NCBI GenBank assembly: GCA_900316715.1 | Contig: ONEC01000026.1 | Location: 1 to 45,560 of the forward strand | Direction: 5' to 3' | Origin: an uncultured Eubacteriales bacterium | GTDB lineage: Bacteria; Bacillota; Clostridia; Lachnospirales; Lachnospiraceae | DNA: 45,560 nt | Shown here: one piece after another, positions 1-7,899 of the stretch | How positions within the stretch are numbered: position 1 is the stretch's first letter | Layout of the letters: every line of letters begins with the position of its first letter | Translations under genes and position numbers: made by a program | The notes under the pieces: generated by a model | Seen by the model: only the letters and a program-made list of their open reading frames with translations | Databases searched by the model: none | Told to the model about the DNA's origin: nothing

Positions 1-575
1 GCCATGCCATGAGTTGTAGCTATATAGATATTTCCTGCATCATCCTCTGTAATAGCTCTTATGGAAGAGGACTTAAGGCCTTCAACCTGATCGAAGAAGG
101 TAAGTTCTCCCTTTTCAAGGACAGCAACACCGGTTTCATTGGTTCCTATCCAGAGTCTGTCTTTACTGTCAACAAAGAGACTCACAACACTATCGATTCC
201 TGTTGTCGAGTCATATCTCTTAAATGTATTTCCATCATATCTTGTAAGTCCGCTGTATCCGCCTATCCAGATAAATCCATCCGGAGTCTGTGCTATAGCA
301 TTTGCCTCGGATGTAGGAAGGCCGTTTGAATTGTTATATAGAACTGTGGCATAACCATCGCCGTTGCCCGACGGGTCAATCTTTCTTACTTTTCCATCAG
401 CTGTGGTATTACCATTTTCCTCTGATGCACTTTCCGTCTCTTCAGATGAGCTGTCTGCAGCTTCTTCATCATAAAACACGGTATTTTCAGCCGCAAAAAC
501 CAAAGGGCTCTTAACAGTCGTTAACCCGATGGCTGCAAAAATGCATATCATGAAGTACATTAATCGTCTTTTCAT
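1..575 (-). CDS. Secreted or membrane sensor with propeller repeats (partial, C-terminus outside window)
   Basis: Only the first 191 residues are in the window; the gene runs off the left edge. The start ATG is preceded by a GGGGTGAG ribosome-binding site. Residues 1-29 form a signal peptide or signal anchor (KRR, a hydrophobic run, then VFA-AEN). A Ser/Glu-rich linker follows. After it come three copies of the short beta-propeller motif of two-component regulator propeller proteins, visible as DGFIWIGGYSGLTRYDG, KDRLWIGTNETG and AGNIYIATTHGMA. In known proteins of this type the propeller is an extracytoplasmic ligand-binding sensor joined to a membrane segment and then a histidine kinase, GGDEF or similar output domain. 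That output lies outside the window, so the signalling class cannot be told. The gene starts 46 nt after truA ends and may be co-transcribed with it. Confidence 0.8.
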   Translation of the reverse strand, partial: MKRRLMYFMICIFAAIGLTTVKSPLVFAAENTVFYDEEAADSSSEETESASEENGNTTADGKVRKIDPSGNGDGYATVLYNNSNGLPTSEANAIAQTPDGFIWIGGYSGLTRYDGNTFKRYDSTTGIDSVVSLFVDSKDRLWIGTNETGVAVLEKGELTFFDQVEGLKSSSIRAITEDDAGNIYIATTHGM

Positions 576-621
576 AACTCACCCCATAAAAGAAAAACAA
601 TAATGTGCTGCACTCTTTCTT

Positions 622-1368
622 CTACAAGAATATCATACGTTTTAATGTAAGTCCCTTCGCCGGTGCTGTCGGTCCGGCCGCCTCTCTATTCTTTGCTTCG
701 AGAGCTGTCTTAACCGACTCTACGGTCCTGAGACCTGTTCCAACTTCTATAAGTGTTCCTGCTATTATACGGACCATGTTGTACAGAAATCCCTTGCCTG
801 TAACCGTGATCCTTATAAGCCTGCTATCAACAGAGTCTCTTTCTACTCTGATCGATACAATCTCTCTTACTGTGGAAAGCACCTCTGCCTTGGTTGAACA
901 GTATGACTTAAAATCATGTTCACCCACCAGGCACTGTGCTGCCCTGTCCATTGCATCCACATCTATATCTCTGTAAATGAAATGCGTGTATCTGGTCATC
1001 AGCGGATTATCAAAATCATCATTCCATATCCTGTACTCATAGGTTTTTTCTGAATTACAGTGTCTTGGATGAAAATCCGGTTCCACCTCCGTCGATTCCC
1101 ATACTCTCACAGCCTCTGGAAGCCTCGTATTCGCCGCGTAGCTAAACTTCTCGGCAGGAATACGGCTATCGGTATCAAAGACGCATACAGCGCCTTCTGC
1201 GTGCACTCCTGCATCTGTTCTGCTGGCGCCTATAACCGATATATCTTCACCTGTCACAGAGCTGAGAGCTTTATTCAGTTCACTTTCTATAGTAATCGCA
1301 TTTTCCTGCTCCTGCCAGCCCGAATATCCGGTACCGTCATAAGCCACTCTCAGCATAATACGTCTCAT
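622..1368 (-). CDS. truA: tRNA pseudouridine(38-40) synthase TruA
   Basis: This enzyme converts uridine to pseudouridine at positions 38-40 of the tRNA anticodon stem in the cytoplasm. The protein has 248 residues, the usual TruA length. It shows the N-terminal VAYDGTGYSGWQ motif and the catalytic-loop motif GASRTDAGVHA, in which the Asp after Thr is the nucleophile of this family. The central KTYEYRIWND and C-terminal GFLYNMVRIIAGTLIEVG motifs are also family hallmarks. It overlaps the end of the ECF T-subunit gene by 4 nt (ATGA), so the two are probably translationally coupled. This ECF-truA order after rplQ is common in Firmicutes. Confidence 0.97.
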   Translation of the reverse strand: MRRIMLRVAYDGTGYSGWQEQENAITIESELNKALSSVTGEDISVIGASRTDAGVHAEGAVCVFDTDSRIPAEKFSYAANTRLPEAVRVWESTEVEPDFHPRHCNSEKTYEYRIWNDDFDNPLMTRYTHFIYRDIDVDAMDRAAQCLVGEHDFKSYCSTKAEVLSTVREIVSIRVERDSVDSRLIRITVTGKGFLYNMVRIIAGTLIEVGTGLRTVESVKTALEAKNREAAGPTAPAKGLTLKRMIFL

Positions 1369-2060
1369 ACTTTGCTACTTCCGTAAATATTTAATACTAA
1401 GATTGAAACAAAATATATAACCATAACCACAAGGGCTATGACATCCTTCTTTGAAAACCTGAGAGGGCGTATCCTGACACGTCTTGTGGTAATATCATAA
1501 CACTTGTCATCCAGAGCCTTTGCAGTTCTCATGGTTCTGATACGTGTATTCTTAAGTGCCGGCATCAGAACTCTTATATCTTCAAAAAGAAGAATAGTTC
1601 TTCCTCTTCCTGTCGAACGTTCTCCTCTTGCTATTCTTGAAGCCTTGATCCTGTCCAGCTCACGTCTCTGGTTAGGAAGAAAATCGGCAATCAGAAATGC
1701 CCATTTAGAACCCGTTGCATTTAATGAAAATGCATGGGTGAATCCATCCAGCAGGTCTACCTGCTCTGTAGTCTTGGATACAACCTCCAGAGAGAATATG
1801 ACCATCATGCCCTTTGCCAGAACAAGTATCGCCGTCACAGGCGTAGCCACTATGGCAATAACTACACATGCAAGTGCAAGAATTATAAGGAATGCTTCTG
1901 CGCTTCTTATATATTCAAATAAATCTCTTCCCGATATCATCATAATGACTAATATGAGAAATCCTGATATTGCCAGTGCCACAGGATTGTTACTGATGAT
2001 AACCAGAACAAGATATGCAATTAACGAAAAAATCTTTAATATTGGGTTTACTTCTTTCAT
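1365..2060 (-). CDS. ecfT: Energy-coupling factor transporter T subunit (EcfT), one coupling motif altered
   Basis: This is a 231-residue membrane protein with about five to six hydrophobic segments: three to four in the first 90 residues and one at the C-terminus. In ECF transporters the T subunit links a substrate-binding S protein to two ATPases through two Ala-Arg-Gly motifs in cytoplasmic coupling helices. The first motif is present as SRIARGE. The second, usually close to ARGY or SRGF, reads ALDDKCY here, so its Arg-Gly pair is missing. The gene starts 1 nt after the stop codon of the fused ATPase and overlaps truA by 4 nt. No S component is nearby, which fits a group II (shared-module) arrangement. 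Family identity is secure, but whether it works is doubtful given the state of its ATPase partner. Confidence 0.85.
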   Translation of the reverse strand: MKEVNPILKIFSLIAYLVLVIISNNPVALAISGFLILVIMMISGRDLFEYIRSAEAFLIILALACVVIAIVATPVTAILVLAKGMMVIFSLEVVSKTTEQVDLLDGFTHAFSLNATGSKWAFLIADFLPNQRRELDRIKASRIARGERSTGRGRTILLFEDIRVLMPALKNTRIRTMRTAKALDDKCYDITTRRVRIRPLRFSKKDVIALVVMVIYFVSILVLNIYGSSKV

Positions 2061-2061
2061 A

Positions 2062-3390
2062 TCAGTCTACAACTATCACGCATTTTCCTTCCTTAAGCAT
2101 CTCCTCGATGTAATATCTGACCTTATAATATCCATCCGTATCGAGGCCCGCATATGGCTTATCCAGAAGTATTATATCCGCATCTGCGAGGAATACTCCG
2201 GCCAAAAGAACCAGTCTCTGCTCTCCCATAGAAAGCTTAAGCGGATGCTTCTCCCACTTGGTCTTTGCTATGCCAAGATTCGTAAGCATGGTTTCTGCCG
2301 CTCTTCTTGCATCAGGCTTAGGAACTCCCAGCAGCCTCTTCTGATACATAACATCTTCTATCACAGTATCTTCAAACAGCTGCTCACTAGGAAGCTGCAT
2401 AGCCAAGGCAGTTCTTCCCATCCTGTTTATCGATCCTGATCGCTCCAGATTTATTCCTGCCAGGAGCTTCAGAAATGTAGTCTTACCGGATCCGCTCTTA
2501 CCGGTTATGTGATATTCCGTTCCTCTGCAGAATCTGCAGTATAATTCTTTAATTATAGTATCCTTACCATAGGAGAAGAAAACATCAGCCATATCGATGG
2601 CAGTTTCACCCATCATGTTATCCGGATCCTCTGACCCCCTCTTGACCTTTCCCTTGCCGATGAGGAAGTTTAATCCCGGTACCGGTTCTCCCTGTACCTC
2701 TTCTCTGTCAGGTAAAATACTTGATAGCTCTCCTATAGACTTATAGGATGCCTCACCATCTTTTAACTCTATTATCTTATCTGCCAGCTCTATCTCCTTA
2801 TATCTCTGGGATACGAAGATAACTGTCTGCTTTCTCTTACGTGCTGCAGATATAACTGACTTGAGTATTGAATACGCCGATTCACTGTCCTGCATGGATA
2901 CAGCATCATCTAAAATGAGAATATCCTGATGCATAATAAGTTCAGAACTCAGAACCGTTCTCTGCTTTTCACTGAGTGATATCTGATCAAAGTCTCTTTT
3001 CTTGGTTTTACCAAGCTTAAAGTGTTTAAAATAATTACCTGCCCTTCTTGATATTCTCTGCTTATCAAGTCCTATATTCTCTGGTGCAAAGACAACATCC
3101 TTAAGAACAGAATTAAATACTATATCCTGGTCCGGATCCTGTGAAACTATTCCACACATCCTGTGAATCTTTCTCTCATCCAGCTGCGAGAAAGGATCCA
3201 GTCCATCTATCAGAACTGTACCTATATTGTCCGGTCTCACTATGCCTGCTATATATCCAACCAGGGTACTCTTACCTGCACCTGTAGGGCCTGTAACTGC
3301 AACTATATCTCCCTTGTTTATTTCAAGTGATATCTTGCTTCCCGGTATTCCTCTAATATTCAGATTGTTGAATTTAATATAATGTCTCAT
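2062..3390 (-). CDS. Fused double ATP-binding protein of an ECF transporter (EcfA-EcfA'), degenerate motifs
   Basis: The 442-residue protein holds two ABC ATPase domains in one chain, at the position where Firmicutes normally have separate ecfA1 and ecfA2 genes. Domain 1 has Walker A GPTGAGKS (34-41). Its signature is SLSEKQ (138-143) instead of LSGGQ, Asp162 takes the place of the catalytic Glu, and Gln195 takes the place of the switch His. Domain 2 has Walker A GKSGSGKT (297-304), a good Q-loop and signature LSMGEQ (386-391). Lys411 replaces the catalytic Glu, and the protein stops at VIVVD, just before the residues where the switch His would come. The reading frame is intact, so this is not simple pseudogene debris. 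The fusion could be a regulatory or low-activity ATPase, or an early stage of decay. A terminator after rplQ separates it from the ribosomal operon. Confidence 0.85.
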   Translation of the reverse strand: MRHYIKFNNLNIRGIPGSKISLEINKGDIVAVTGPTGAGKSTLVGYIAGIVRPDNIGTVLIDGLDPFSQLDERKIHRMCGIVSQDPDQDIVFNSVLKDVVFAPENIGLDKQRISRRAGNYFKHFKLGKTKKRDFDQISLSEKQRTVLSSELIMHQDILILDDAVSMQDSESAYSILKSVISAARKRKQTVIFVSQRYKEIELADKIIELKDGEASYKSIGELSSILPDREEVQGEPVPGLNFLIGKGKVKRGSEDPDNMMGETAIDMADVFFSYGKDTIIKELYCRFCRGTEYHITGKSGSGKTTFLKLLAGINLERSGSINRMGRTALAMQLPSEQLFEDTVIEDVMYQKRLLGVPKPDARRAAETMLTNLGIAKTKWEKHPLKLSMGEQRLVLLAGVFLADADIILLDKPYAGLDTDGYYKVRYYIEEMLKEGKCVIVVD

Positions 3391-3458
3391 TCTGATATTT
3401 TAACATATTTCACTTATATTTAATATTATTTTTTAGTATATACAGTATAAGTTTTAAG

Positions 3459-3490
3459 AAAAAAAGAGCCTGCTGATAATCAGCAGGCTC
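3459..3490 (-). terminator. Intrinsic terminator after rplQ
   Basis: There is a perfect 10-bp inverted repeat: GAGCCTGCTG at 3466-3475, a 5-nt loop, and CAGCAGGCTC at 3481-3490. On the minus strand it is followed at once by seven T residues. It lies 20 nt downstream of the rplQ stop and closes the ribosomal protein supercluster before the ECF genes begin. Confidence 0.92.
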
Positions 3491-3510
3491 TGCTCAGAAA
3501 TCATATTAGA

Positions 3511-4029
3511 TTAAACGAGCTCAAGGATAACTTCCATAGCTCCGTCACCCTTTCTCTGACCAAGCTTAACGATACGTGTGTATCCACCCTTACGGTCAAA
3601 GTACTTAGGTGCTATTTCGCTGAAAAGCTTGTCAGTAAGATCAACCTTCTTAGCGTTCTTTCCTGAATTCTCTGATACAGGGTAAAGAACCTTAAGCATC
3701 TCTCTACGAGCATGAAGTCTTGAAGGATTATCCTTCTTAATCTTCTTCTCTTCTGTATGATACTTAGTTACCTTCTTGCCATCAACAACTTCCTTGATTC
3801 TCTTTCCATCCTTATCCTTGTCAGCAACCTTGGCCTGAACTGTAACTTCTTCGAAGTTATCCTTCTCTTTGATTGCCATTGTGATAAGGTGCTCAGCGAT
3901 CTTACGAACTTCCTTAGCTCTAGCTTCAGTAGTCTTGATCTTGCCATGAGCGATAAGCTGTGTTACCTGGCTGCGAAGAAGTGCCTTTCTCTGGTCTGAC
4001 TTCTTTCCGAGTTTTCTATACATTGCCAT
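3511..4029 (-). CDS. rplQ: 50S ribosomal protein L17
   Basis: L17 is a 50S subunit protein near the exit tunnel. The N-terminal [18 protein letters not shown] and the C-terminal [17 protein letters not shown] are clear L17 hallmarks. The protein is 172 residues, longer than the roughly 110-130 of most bacteria. The extra length is a lysine-rich insertion at about residues 65-95 ([16 protein letters not shown] and following), a form I associate with some Clostridia. MAMYRKL is preferred over the internal Met because the Shine-Dalgarno sequence GGAGG fits it. It starts 14 nt after rpoA and is the last gene before the terminator. Confidence 0.97.
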   Translation of the reverse strand: MAMYRKLGKKSDQRKALLRSQVTQLIAHGKIKTTEARAKEVRKIAEHLITMAIKEKDNFEEVTVQAKVADKDKDGKRIKEVVDGKKVTKYHTEEKKIKKDNPSRLHARREMLKVLYPVSENSGKNAKKVDLTDKLFSEIAPKYFDRKGGYTRIVKLGQRKGDGAMEVILELV

Positions 4030-4043
4030 TTTAAATTTCCTCC

Positions 4044-4976
4044 TTACCTACGGTTTCCCGTGGTCTTCACTGTGCTTACTGACTTACGTCCGAGGTTACG
4101 TACCTTCATCATATCGTCAGGAGTCTTGTTGCAGAGTTCCTTAACTGTATTGATGCCTGCACGCTTAAGGCAGTTGTATGAACGAACGCTGAGCTCAAGC
4201 TCATCGATGCTCATATCTGTTGACTGAGTATCCTTCTTATCCTCAACCTTCTCAGTAATGATCTGCTTATCCTTCACATTATCTGAAAGATTGATGAAGA
4301 GCTCAAGATGCTCGCTGAGGATCTTTGCTGCGTAGCTGACAGCCTCATCCGGTCCAAGAGTACCGTTTGTGAATACATCAAGTGTAAGCTTATCATAATC
4401 TGTAATCTGGCCAACACGTGTATTCTCGACTGTAAGGTTAACTCTCTCTATTGGAGTATAGATAGAGTCTACAGCGATCATATCAACTGAGTTGTCATGT
4501 TCCTTGTTCTTGTCTGCGCTTACATAACCACGGCCGTTTGTGATAGTAAGTTCCATCTCAAGATGTGCCTCTGGTCCGTTAAGATTTGCAATAACAAGAT
4601 CAGGATTAAGTATTTCAAGATCTCCGTCAATGTGAATATCGCCTGCCTTAACAACACAGTCGCCTGAAGCATCGATATATCCTGTCTTAGGATCATCGTT
4701 TGTGCTGTTGTTCTTGATGCAGAGCTCTTTGATATTCATAACGATCTCTGTTACATCTTCCTTGATTCCAGGAAGTGAGCTGAACTCATGAAGAACGCCC
4801 TTTATCTTTATGAAAGATACTGCTGTTCCAGGAAGTGATGAAAGCATAACACGGCGAAGTGAGTTACCGAGTGTTGTTCCATAACCTCTCTCAAGCGGCT
4901 CAATGACGAATCTTCCATACTTGTTATCATCTGACTTCTCTAAGATTTCAATCTTTGGTTTTTCAAATTCGAACAT
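4044..4976 (-). CDS. rpoA: DNA-directed RNA polymerase subunit alpha, unusual C-terminus
   Basis: The alpha subunit dimerises to assemble RNA polymerase, and its C-terminal domain binds promoter UP elements and activators. The N-terminal domain is canonical ([20 protein letters not shown], about residues 27-46). The C-terminal domain contains [15 protein letters not shown], keeping the residues that align with E. coli Arg265, Asn268 and Cys269, and RNLGRKS, matching Gly296-Ser299. The chain then ends as [11 protein letters not shown]. Homologues continue with a helix close to LEEVxxKLxELGL. The protein is therefore about 10-15 residues shorter than expected, and the position of E. coli Glu302 is Thr. 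No other frame restores the usual end. A small ACGG-GAAA-CCGT hairpin overlaps the last codons, just before the rplQ ribosome-binding site. Confidence 0.96.
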   Translation of the reverse strand: MFEFEKPKIEILEKSDDNKYGRFVIEPLERGYGTTLGNSLRRVMLSSLPGTAVSFIKIKGVLHEFSSLPGIKEDVTEIVMNIKELCIKNNSTNDDPKTGYIDASGDCVVKAGDIHIDGDLEILNPDLVIANLNGPEAHLEMELTITNGRGYVSADKNKEHDNSVDMIAVDSIYTPIERVNLTVENTRVGQITDYDKLTLDVFTNGTLGPDEAVSYAAKILSEHLELFINLSDNVKDKQIITEKVEDKKDTQSTDMSIDELELSVRSYNCLKRAGINTVKELCNKTPDDMMKVRNLGRKSVSTVKTTGNRR

Positions 4977-5035
4977 TTAAATACCCCCGAATCATATCTG
5001 AGTCAATAGTTACAATTTATTATACTATATTAATA

Positions 5036-5629
5036 TTACTTAGAATACAACTCGACGATAAGTGTTTCGTTTACTGGAACGTCGATCTGCTCTCTTGAAG
5101 GGATCTCAAGAACCTTTCCTGTAAACTTATCAGAATCTCCCTCAAGCCATGAAGGAACTGACTGTCCTGCTGTTACCTCAAGAATGTCCTTGAATCTCTG
5201 AAGAGACTTTGACTTCTCTCTGATCTCGATAACATCACCAGGCTGGCACTTATATGATGGAATATTTACAGTCTTGCCGTTAACAAGTACGAATCTATGT
5301 GTAACGACCTGTCTTGACTCACGTCTTGTTCTAGCCCATCCGAGACGGAAGATGATGTTGTCAAGTCTAAGCTCAAGAAGCTGCATAAGGTTTGTACCTA
5401 CAAGACCCTGCATTCTCTCAGCCTTCTCATAAAGGTTTCTGAAAGGCTTCTCCTGAACTCCATATATAAACTTAGCCTTCTGCTTCTCACGAAGCTGCAT
5501 TCCATATTCACTGACCTTCTTGCCAGCTCTAGGATTCTTTCTGCGAGATTTCTTATTTACACCAAGATACTGTGGTTCCAGCTCAAGGCTTCTGCATCTC
5601 TTAAGGACAGGTGTTCTATTAATTGCCAT
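5036..5629 (-). CDS. rpsD: 30S ribosomal protein S4
   Basis: S4 is a primary 16S rRNA binder that nucleates 30S assembly. The 197-residue sequence has the S4 RNA-binding domain (LELRLDNIIFRLGWARTR, about residues 86-103, then VVTHRFVLVNG). The N-terminal region lacks the four-cysteine zinc motif seen in some S4 proteins; only one Cys (RCRSLEL) is present, so this is the zinc-free form. It lies between rpsK and rpoA, as in other Firmicutes alpha operons. The AT-rich 59-nt gap to rpoA contains TATAAT-like sequences but no convincing -35 partner. Confidence 0.97.
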   Translation of the reverse strand: MAINRTPVLKRCRSLELEPQYLGVNKKSRRKNPRAGKKVSEYGMQLREKQKAKFIYGVQEKPFRNLYEKAERMQGLVGTNLMQLLELRLDNIIFRLGWARTRRESRQVVTHRFVLVNGKTVNIPSYKCQPGDVIEIREKSKSLQRFKDILEVTAGQSVPSWLEGDSDKFTGKVLEIPSREQIDVPVNETLIVELYSK

Positions 5630-5648
5630 TTATACATATACCTCCTAA

Positions 5649-6047
5649 TCAGACTCTTCTTCTCTTTGGTGGACGGCAACCATTATGTGGAACTGGTGTT
5701 ACGTCCTTGATTGACAGAACCTCAAGACCACATGCAGCAAGAGCTCTGATAGCAGCTTCTCTGCCTGATCCTGGTCCCTTTACCATAACATCTACTGTCT
5801 TCAGTCCATAAGGAGCTGCTGCCTTGCAAGCAGTCTCTGCTGCCATCTGAGCTGCGTAAGGAGTTGACTTCTTTGATCCTCTGAATCCAAGTCCACCTGC
5901 GCTTGCCCATGAAAGAGCATTACCCTCAGCGTCTGTTAATGTTACGATAGTATTATTGAAAGAAGACTGAATATGAGCCTGTCCATGCTCAACATTTCTT
6001 CTGCTACGCTTCTTAGTAGCTTTTTTTACACTTTTATTATTAGCCAT
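5649..6047 (-). CDS. rpsK: 30S ribosomal protein S11
   Basis: S11 sits on the 30S platform and contacts mRNA near the E site. The 132-residue protein shows [18 protein letters not shown] and [13 protein letters not shown], and the C-terminal [17 protein letters not shown] typical of S11. The N-terminal basic tail ([13 protein letters not shown]) is normal for Firmicutes. It lies 19 nt upstream of rpsD and 21 nt downstream of rpsM within the alpha operon. Confidence 0.97.
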   Translation of the reverse strand: MANNKSVKKATKKRSRRNVEHGQAHIQSSFNNTIVTLTDAEGNALSWASAGGLGFRGSKKSTPYAAQMAAETACKAAAPYGLKTVDVMVKGPGSGREAAIRALAACGLEVLSIKDVTPVPHNGCRPPKRRRV

Positions 6048-6068
6048 TACTTAGTCCTCCGGTTCAAA

Positions 6069-6437
6069 TTACTTCTTCTTATTAGCAACTGTCTTCTTAG
6101 GTCCCTTACGTGTACGTGCGTTGTTCTTTGTGTTCTGTCCACGTACAGGAAGTCCCTTTCTGTGACGGATGCCACGATAGCAGCCAATTTCCTGCAGACG
6201 CTTAATATTAAGCGCTGTTTCTCTTCTTAAATCACCTTCAACAGTAAGTGACTCATTTATGATATCACTGATTTTCCTTACTTCATCGTCAGTCAGGTCC
6301 TTAACTCTTGTGTCAGGATCAACGCCTGTATCAGCAAGAATCTTCTTTGATGTTGAAAGACCTATTCCGTAAATATAAGTAAGACCTATCTCGACACGCT
6401 TGTCTCTAGGTAAATCTACACCTGAAATACGAGCCAT
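6069..6437 (-). CDS. rpsM: 30S ribosomal protein S13
   Basis: S13 sits in the 30S head and contacts the P-site tRNA and the 50S subunit. The start [14 protein letters not shown] is chosen over an in-frame upstream Met 18 codons earlier, because GGAGGTAGAATTA precedes this ATG and family members begin here. The 122-residue chain includes [31 protein letters not shown] and the basic tail [15 protein letters not shown]. The spacer to the upstream rpmJ gene is 261 nt, far longer than the other gaps in this operon. Confidence 0.96.
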   Translation of the reverse strand: MARISGVDLPRDKRVEIGLTYIYGIGLSTSKKILADTGVDPDTRVKDLTDDEVRKISDIINESLTVEGDLRRETALNIKRLQEIGCYRGIRHRKGLPVRGQNTKNNARTRKGPKKTVANKKK

Positions 6438-6698
6438 TAATTCTACCTCCAAAATTCTACTTACAAATGATTTTCTGTTCGATGTATTCACGGGATAACT
6501 TCTGTATGGACTCAGAAGGTGAAATGTATATCCTTAAATACATTCTTCCATATATAAACAGTAGTCCATTGCTACTGCAGCCGCTAATTGAAACTGACAT
6601 GGAATAATATCAGCTTTTTGCACCGAAGGGATATAACGTATATGGCGGGCTAATCGCCTGATATATCTCCTCATAGAAACAAGCCAGGTAATAATCTA
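6438..6698 (-). other. Long untranslated spacer between rpmJ and rpsM
   Basis: This 261-nt gap interrupts an otherwise tightly packed operon. I see a perfect 6-bp hairpin (CAGTAG, a 7-nt loop, CTACTG) in the minus-strand RNA and a weaker stem around GGCG/CGCC flanked by AT-rich arms. There is no T run for a terminator and no convincing promoter pair. A 47-codon open frame exists here but has no ribosome-binding site. It could be a leader controlling rpsM and downstream genes, but I cannot show this. Confidence 0.4.
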
Positions 6699-6812
6699 TT
6701 ATCCCTGACGCTGCTTGTGCTTTGGATTTTCGCAGATAATAAGTATTCTGCCTTTTCTTTTAATGACTTTGCACTTATCGCAAATCGGTTTAACTGATGC
6801 ACGTACCTTCAT
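6699..6812 (-). CDS. rpmJ: 50S ribosomal protein L36 (zinc-binding form)
   Basis: This 37-residue protein begins [15 protein letters not shown] and ends [12 protein letters not shown]. The cysteines at positions 11, 14 and 27 and His33 form the Cys3His zinc site of the C+ form of L36, a small 50S protein of the peptidyl-transferase side. The start is supported by GGAGATATTTTA just upstream. Its position between infA and rpsM is the standard Firmicutes order. An extended -10 promoter lies about 40 nt upstream. Confidence 0.95.
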   Translation of the reverse strand: MKVRASVKPICDKCKVIKRKGRILIICENPKHKQRQG

Positions 6813-6853
6813 TAAAATATCTCCTTTCCATGAGAAGTCACTTGCAAAACAGC

Positions 6854-6882
6854 ATTTTATCAAATTGATTTATGAATTGCAA
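6854..6882 (-). promoter_or_regulatory. Internal sigma-A promoter upstream of rpmJ
   Basis: On the minus strand, a -35 box TTGCAA (6877-6882) is separated by exactly 17 nt from a -10 box TAAAAT (6854-6859). TG sits one base before the -10, giving an extended -10 (TGATAAAAT). Initiation here would transcribe rpmJ-rpsM-rpsK-rpsD-rpoA-rplQ separately from the upstream spc genes. Supported only by sequence. Confidence 0.65.
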
Positions 6883-6911
6883 GCTTAATTTTAACGGGTT
6901 TCAAGTTGTTT

Positions 6912-7130
6912 TTATTTTGCCCTCCAAACGATTCTTCCCTTAGTAAGATCGTATGGTGAAAGAACAACTGTAACTTTGTCTCCTGGAAGAATCTTGATAT
7001 AGTACATTCTGAGCTTGCCGCTTATATGAGCAAGGATTACATGACCATTCTCAAGTTCAACCTTAAACATTGCATTTGGTAGTTTTTCAACTACAACGCC
7101 TTCGCATTCTATTTCATCTGCTTTAGACAT
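6912..7130 (-). CDS. infA: Translation initiation factor IF-1
   Basis: IF-1 is a 72-residue OB-fold protein that blocks the 30S A site during initiation. Recognisable motifs are [40 protein letters not shown] and the ending [11 protein letters not shown]. It follows adk by 20 nt; in many Firmicutes the map gene for methionine aminopeptidase lies between them. There are 99 nt between infA and rpmJ, which hold a promoter. Confidence 0.97.
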   Translation of the reverse strand: MSKADEIECEGVVVEKLPNAMFKVELENGHVILAHISGKLRMYYIKILPGDKVTVVLSPYDLTKGRIVWRAK

Positions 7131-7150
7131 ATTTTCACCTCACCTGTAAA

Positions 7151-7792
7151 CTAACCGAGTATTGCAGTGATGTCATTGAAGACATCTCCAAGATCCTTAG
7201 TACCATCAATGTTCTTGATGTTACCCTTCTCTGTATAATAGTCTATAAGTGGCTGTGTTTCCTTGTGGTAAACAGAAAGTCTGTTAAGAACTGTTTCAGG
7301 CTTATCATCCTCTCTCTGAACAAGTTCAGATCCACATGCGTCACAAACACCCTCTGTCTTTGGAGCATTATACTTTACATGATATGTAGCTCCGCACTTA
7401 AGACAAGCACGTCTTCCTGACATACGGTTTACGATGTTCTCATCAGGAACATCTACATTGATAGCATAGTCGATTGTCTCGCCTGCTTCACTAAGAGCAG
7501 CGTCAAGAGCCTCTGCCTGTGGAATAGTTCTTGGGAATCCGTCAAGAACATATCCGTTCTTAGCATCATCCTCATGTATTCTGTCTATAACAAGATCAAC
7601 TACAAGTGAATCCGGAACAAGAAGTCCCTGATCCATATATCCCTTAGCCTTCTTACCAAGCTCTGTACCGTTCTTGATGTTGGCACGGAATATATCACCT
7701 GTTGAAATGTGTGGGATATCATACTTCTTAGCAATCATGTCAGCCTGTGTACCTTTACCGGCACCAGGAGCTCCGAGCATAATTATCTTCAT
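7151..7792 (-). CDS. adk: Adenylate kinase
   Basis: The enzyme interconverts ATP + AMP and 2 ADP in the cytoplasm. The 213-residue protein starts with the P-loop [10 protein letters not shown]. It has the AMP-binding segments [10 protein letters not shown] and [13 protein letters not shown] and a long-form LID with the Zn cysteines CLKC and CDAC (about residues 129-153). The Cys4 lid is typical of Gram-positive adenylate kinases. It lies between secY and infA in the spc operon. A 107-nt gap to secY contains a large hairpin. Confidence 0.97.
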   Translation of the reverse strand: MKIIMLGAPGAGKGTQADMIAKKYDIPHISTGDIFRANIKNGTELGKKAKGYMDQGLLVPDSLVVDLVIDRIHEDDAKNGYVLDGFPRTIPQAEALDAALSEAGETIDYAINVDVPDENIVNRMSGRRACLKCGATYHVKYNAPKTEGVCDACGSELVQREDDKPETVLNRLSVYHKETQPLIDYYTEKGNIKNIDGTKDLGDVFNDITAILG

Positions 7793-7842
7793 GGGTAAAC
7801 TCCTTTCTGAATTTCTGAATCTATTAGTTTCCTTACACGACT

Positions 7843-7894
7843 TTAAGCCGCCTTTATGAGAAGCCTTTTCAGCCTCTCATATAATGCGGCTAAA
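7843..7894 (-). other. Strong two-tier hairpin between secY and adk
   Basis: In the transcribed strand an outer stem of GCCGC (7886-7890) and GCGGC (7847-7851) encloses a 9-bp stem made of ATGAGAGGC and GGCTTCTCAT-type arms around a short A-rich loop. Flanking TTTA/TAAA pairs extend the outer stem. No U tract follows, so this does not look like a simple terminator. It could be an RNA-processing or stability element, or a target for autoregulation. Confidence 0.6.
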
Positions 7895-7899
7895 ATATT

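Noticed and set aside
1504..2439. 311-residue plus-strand open frame opposite the ECF genes
   Set aside because: It crosses the boundary of two genes that are clearly coding on the other strand and shows no recognisable protein features.
6457..6600. 47-codon minus-strand open frame in the rpmJ-rpsM spacer
   Set aside because: It has no ribosome-binding site, an unremarkable composition and no recognisable motif.
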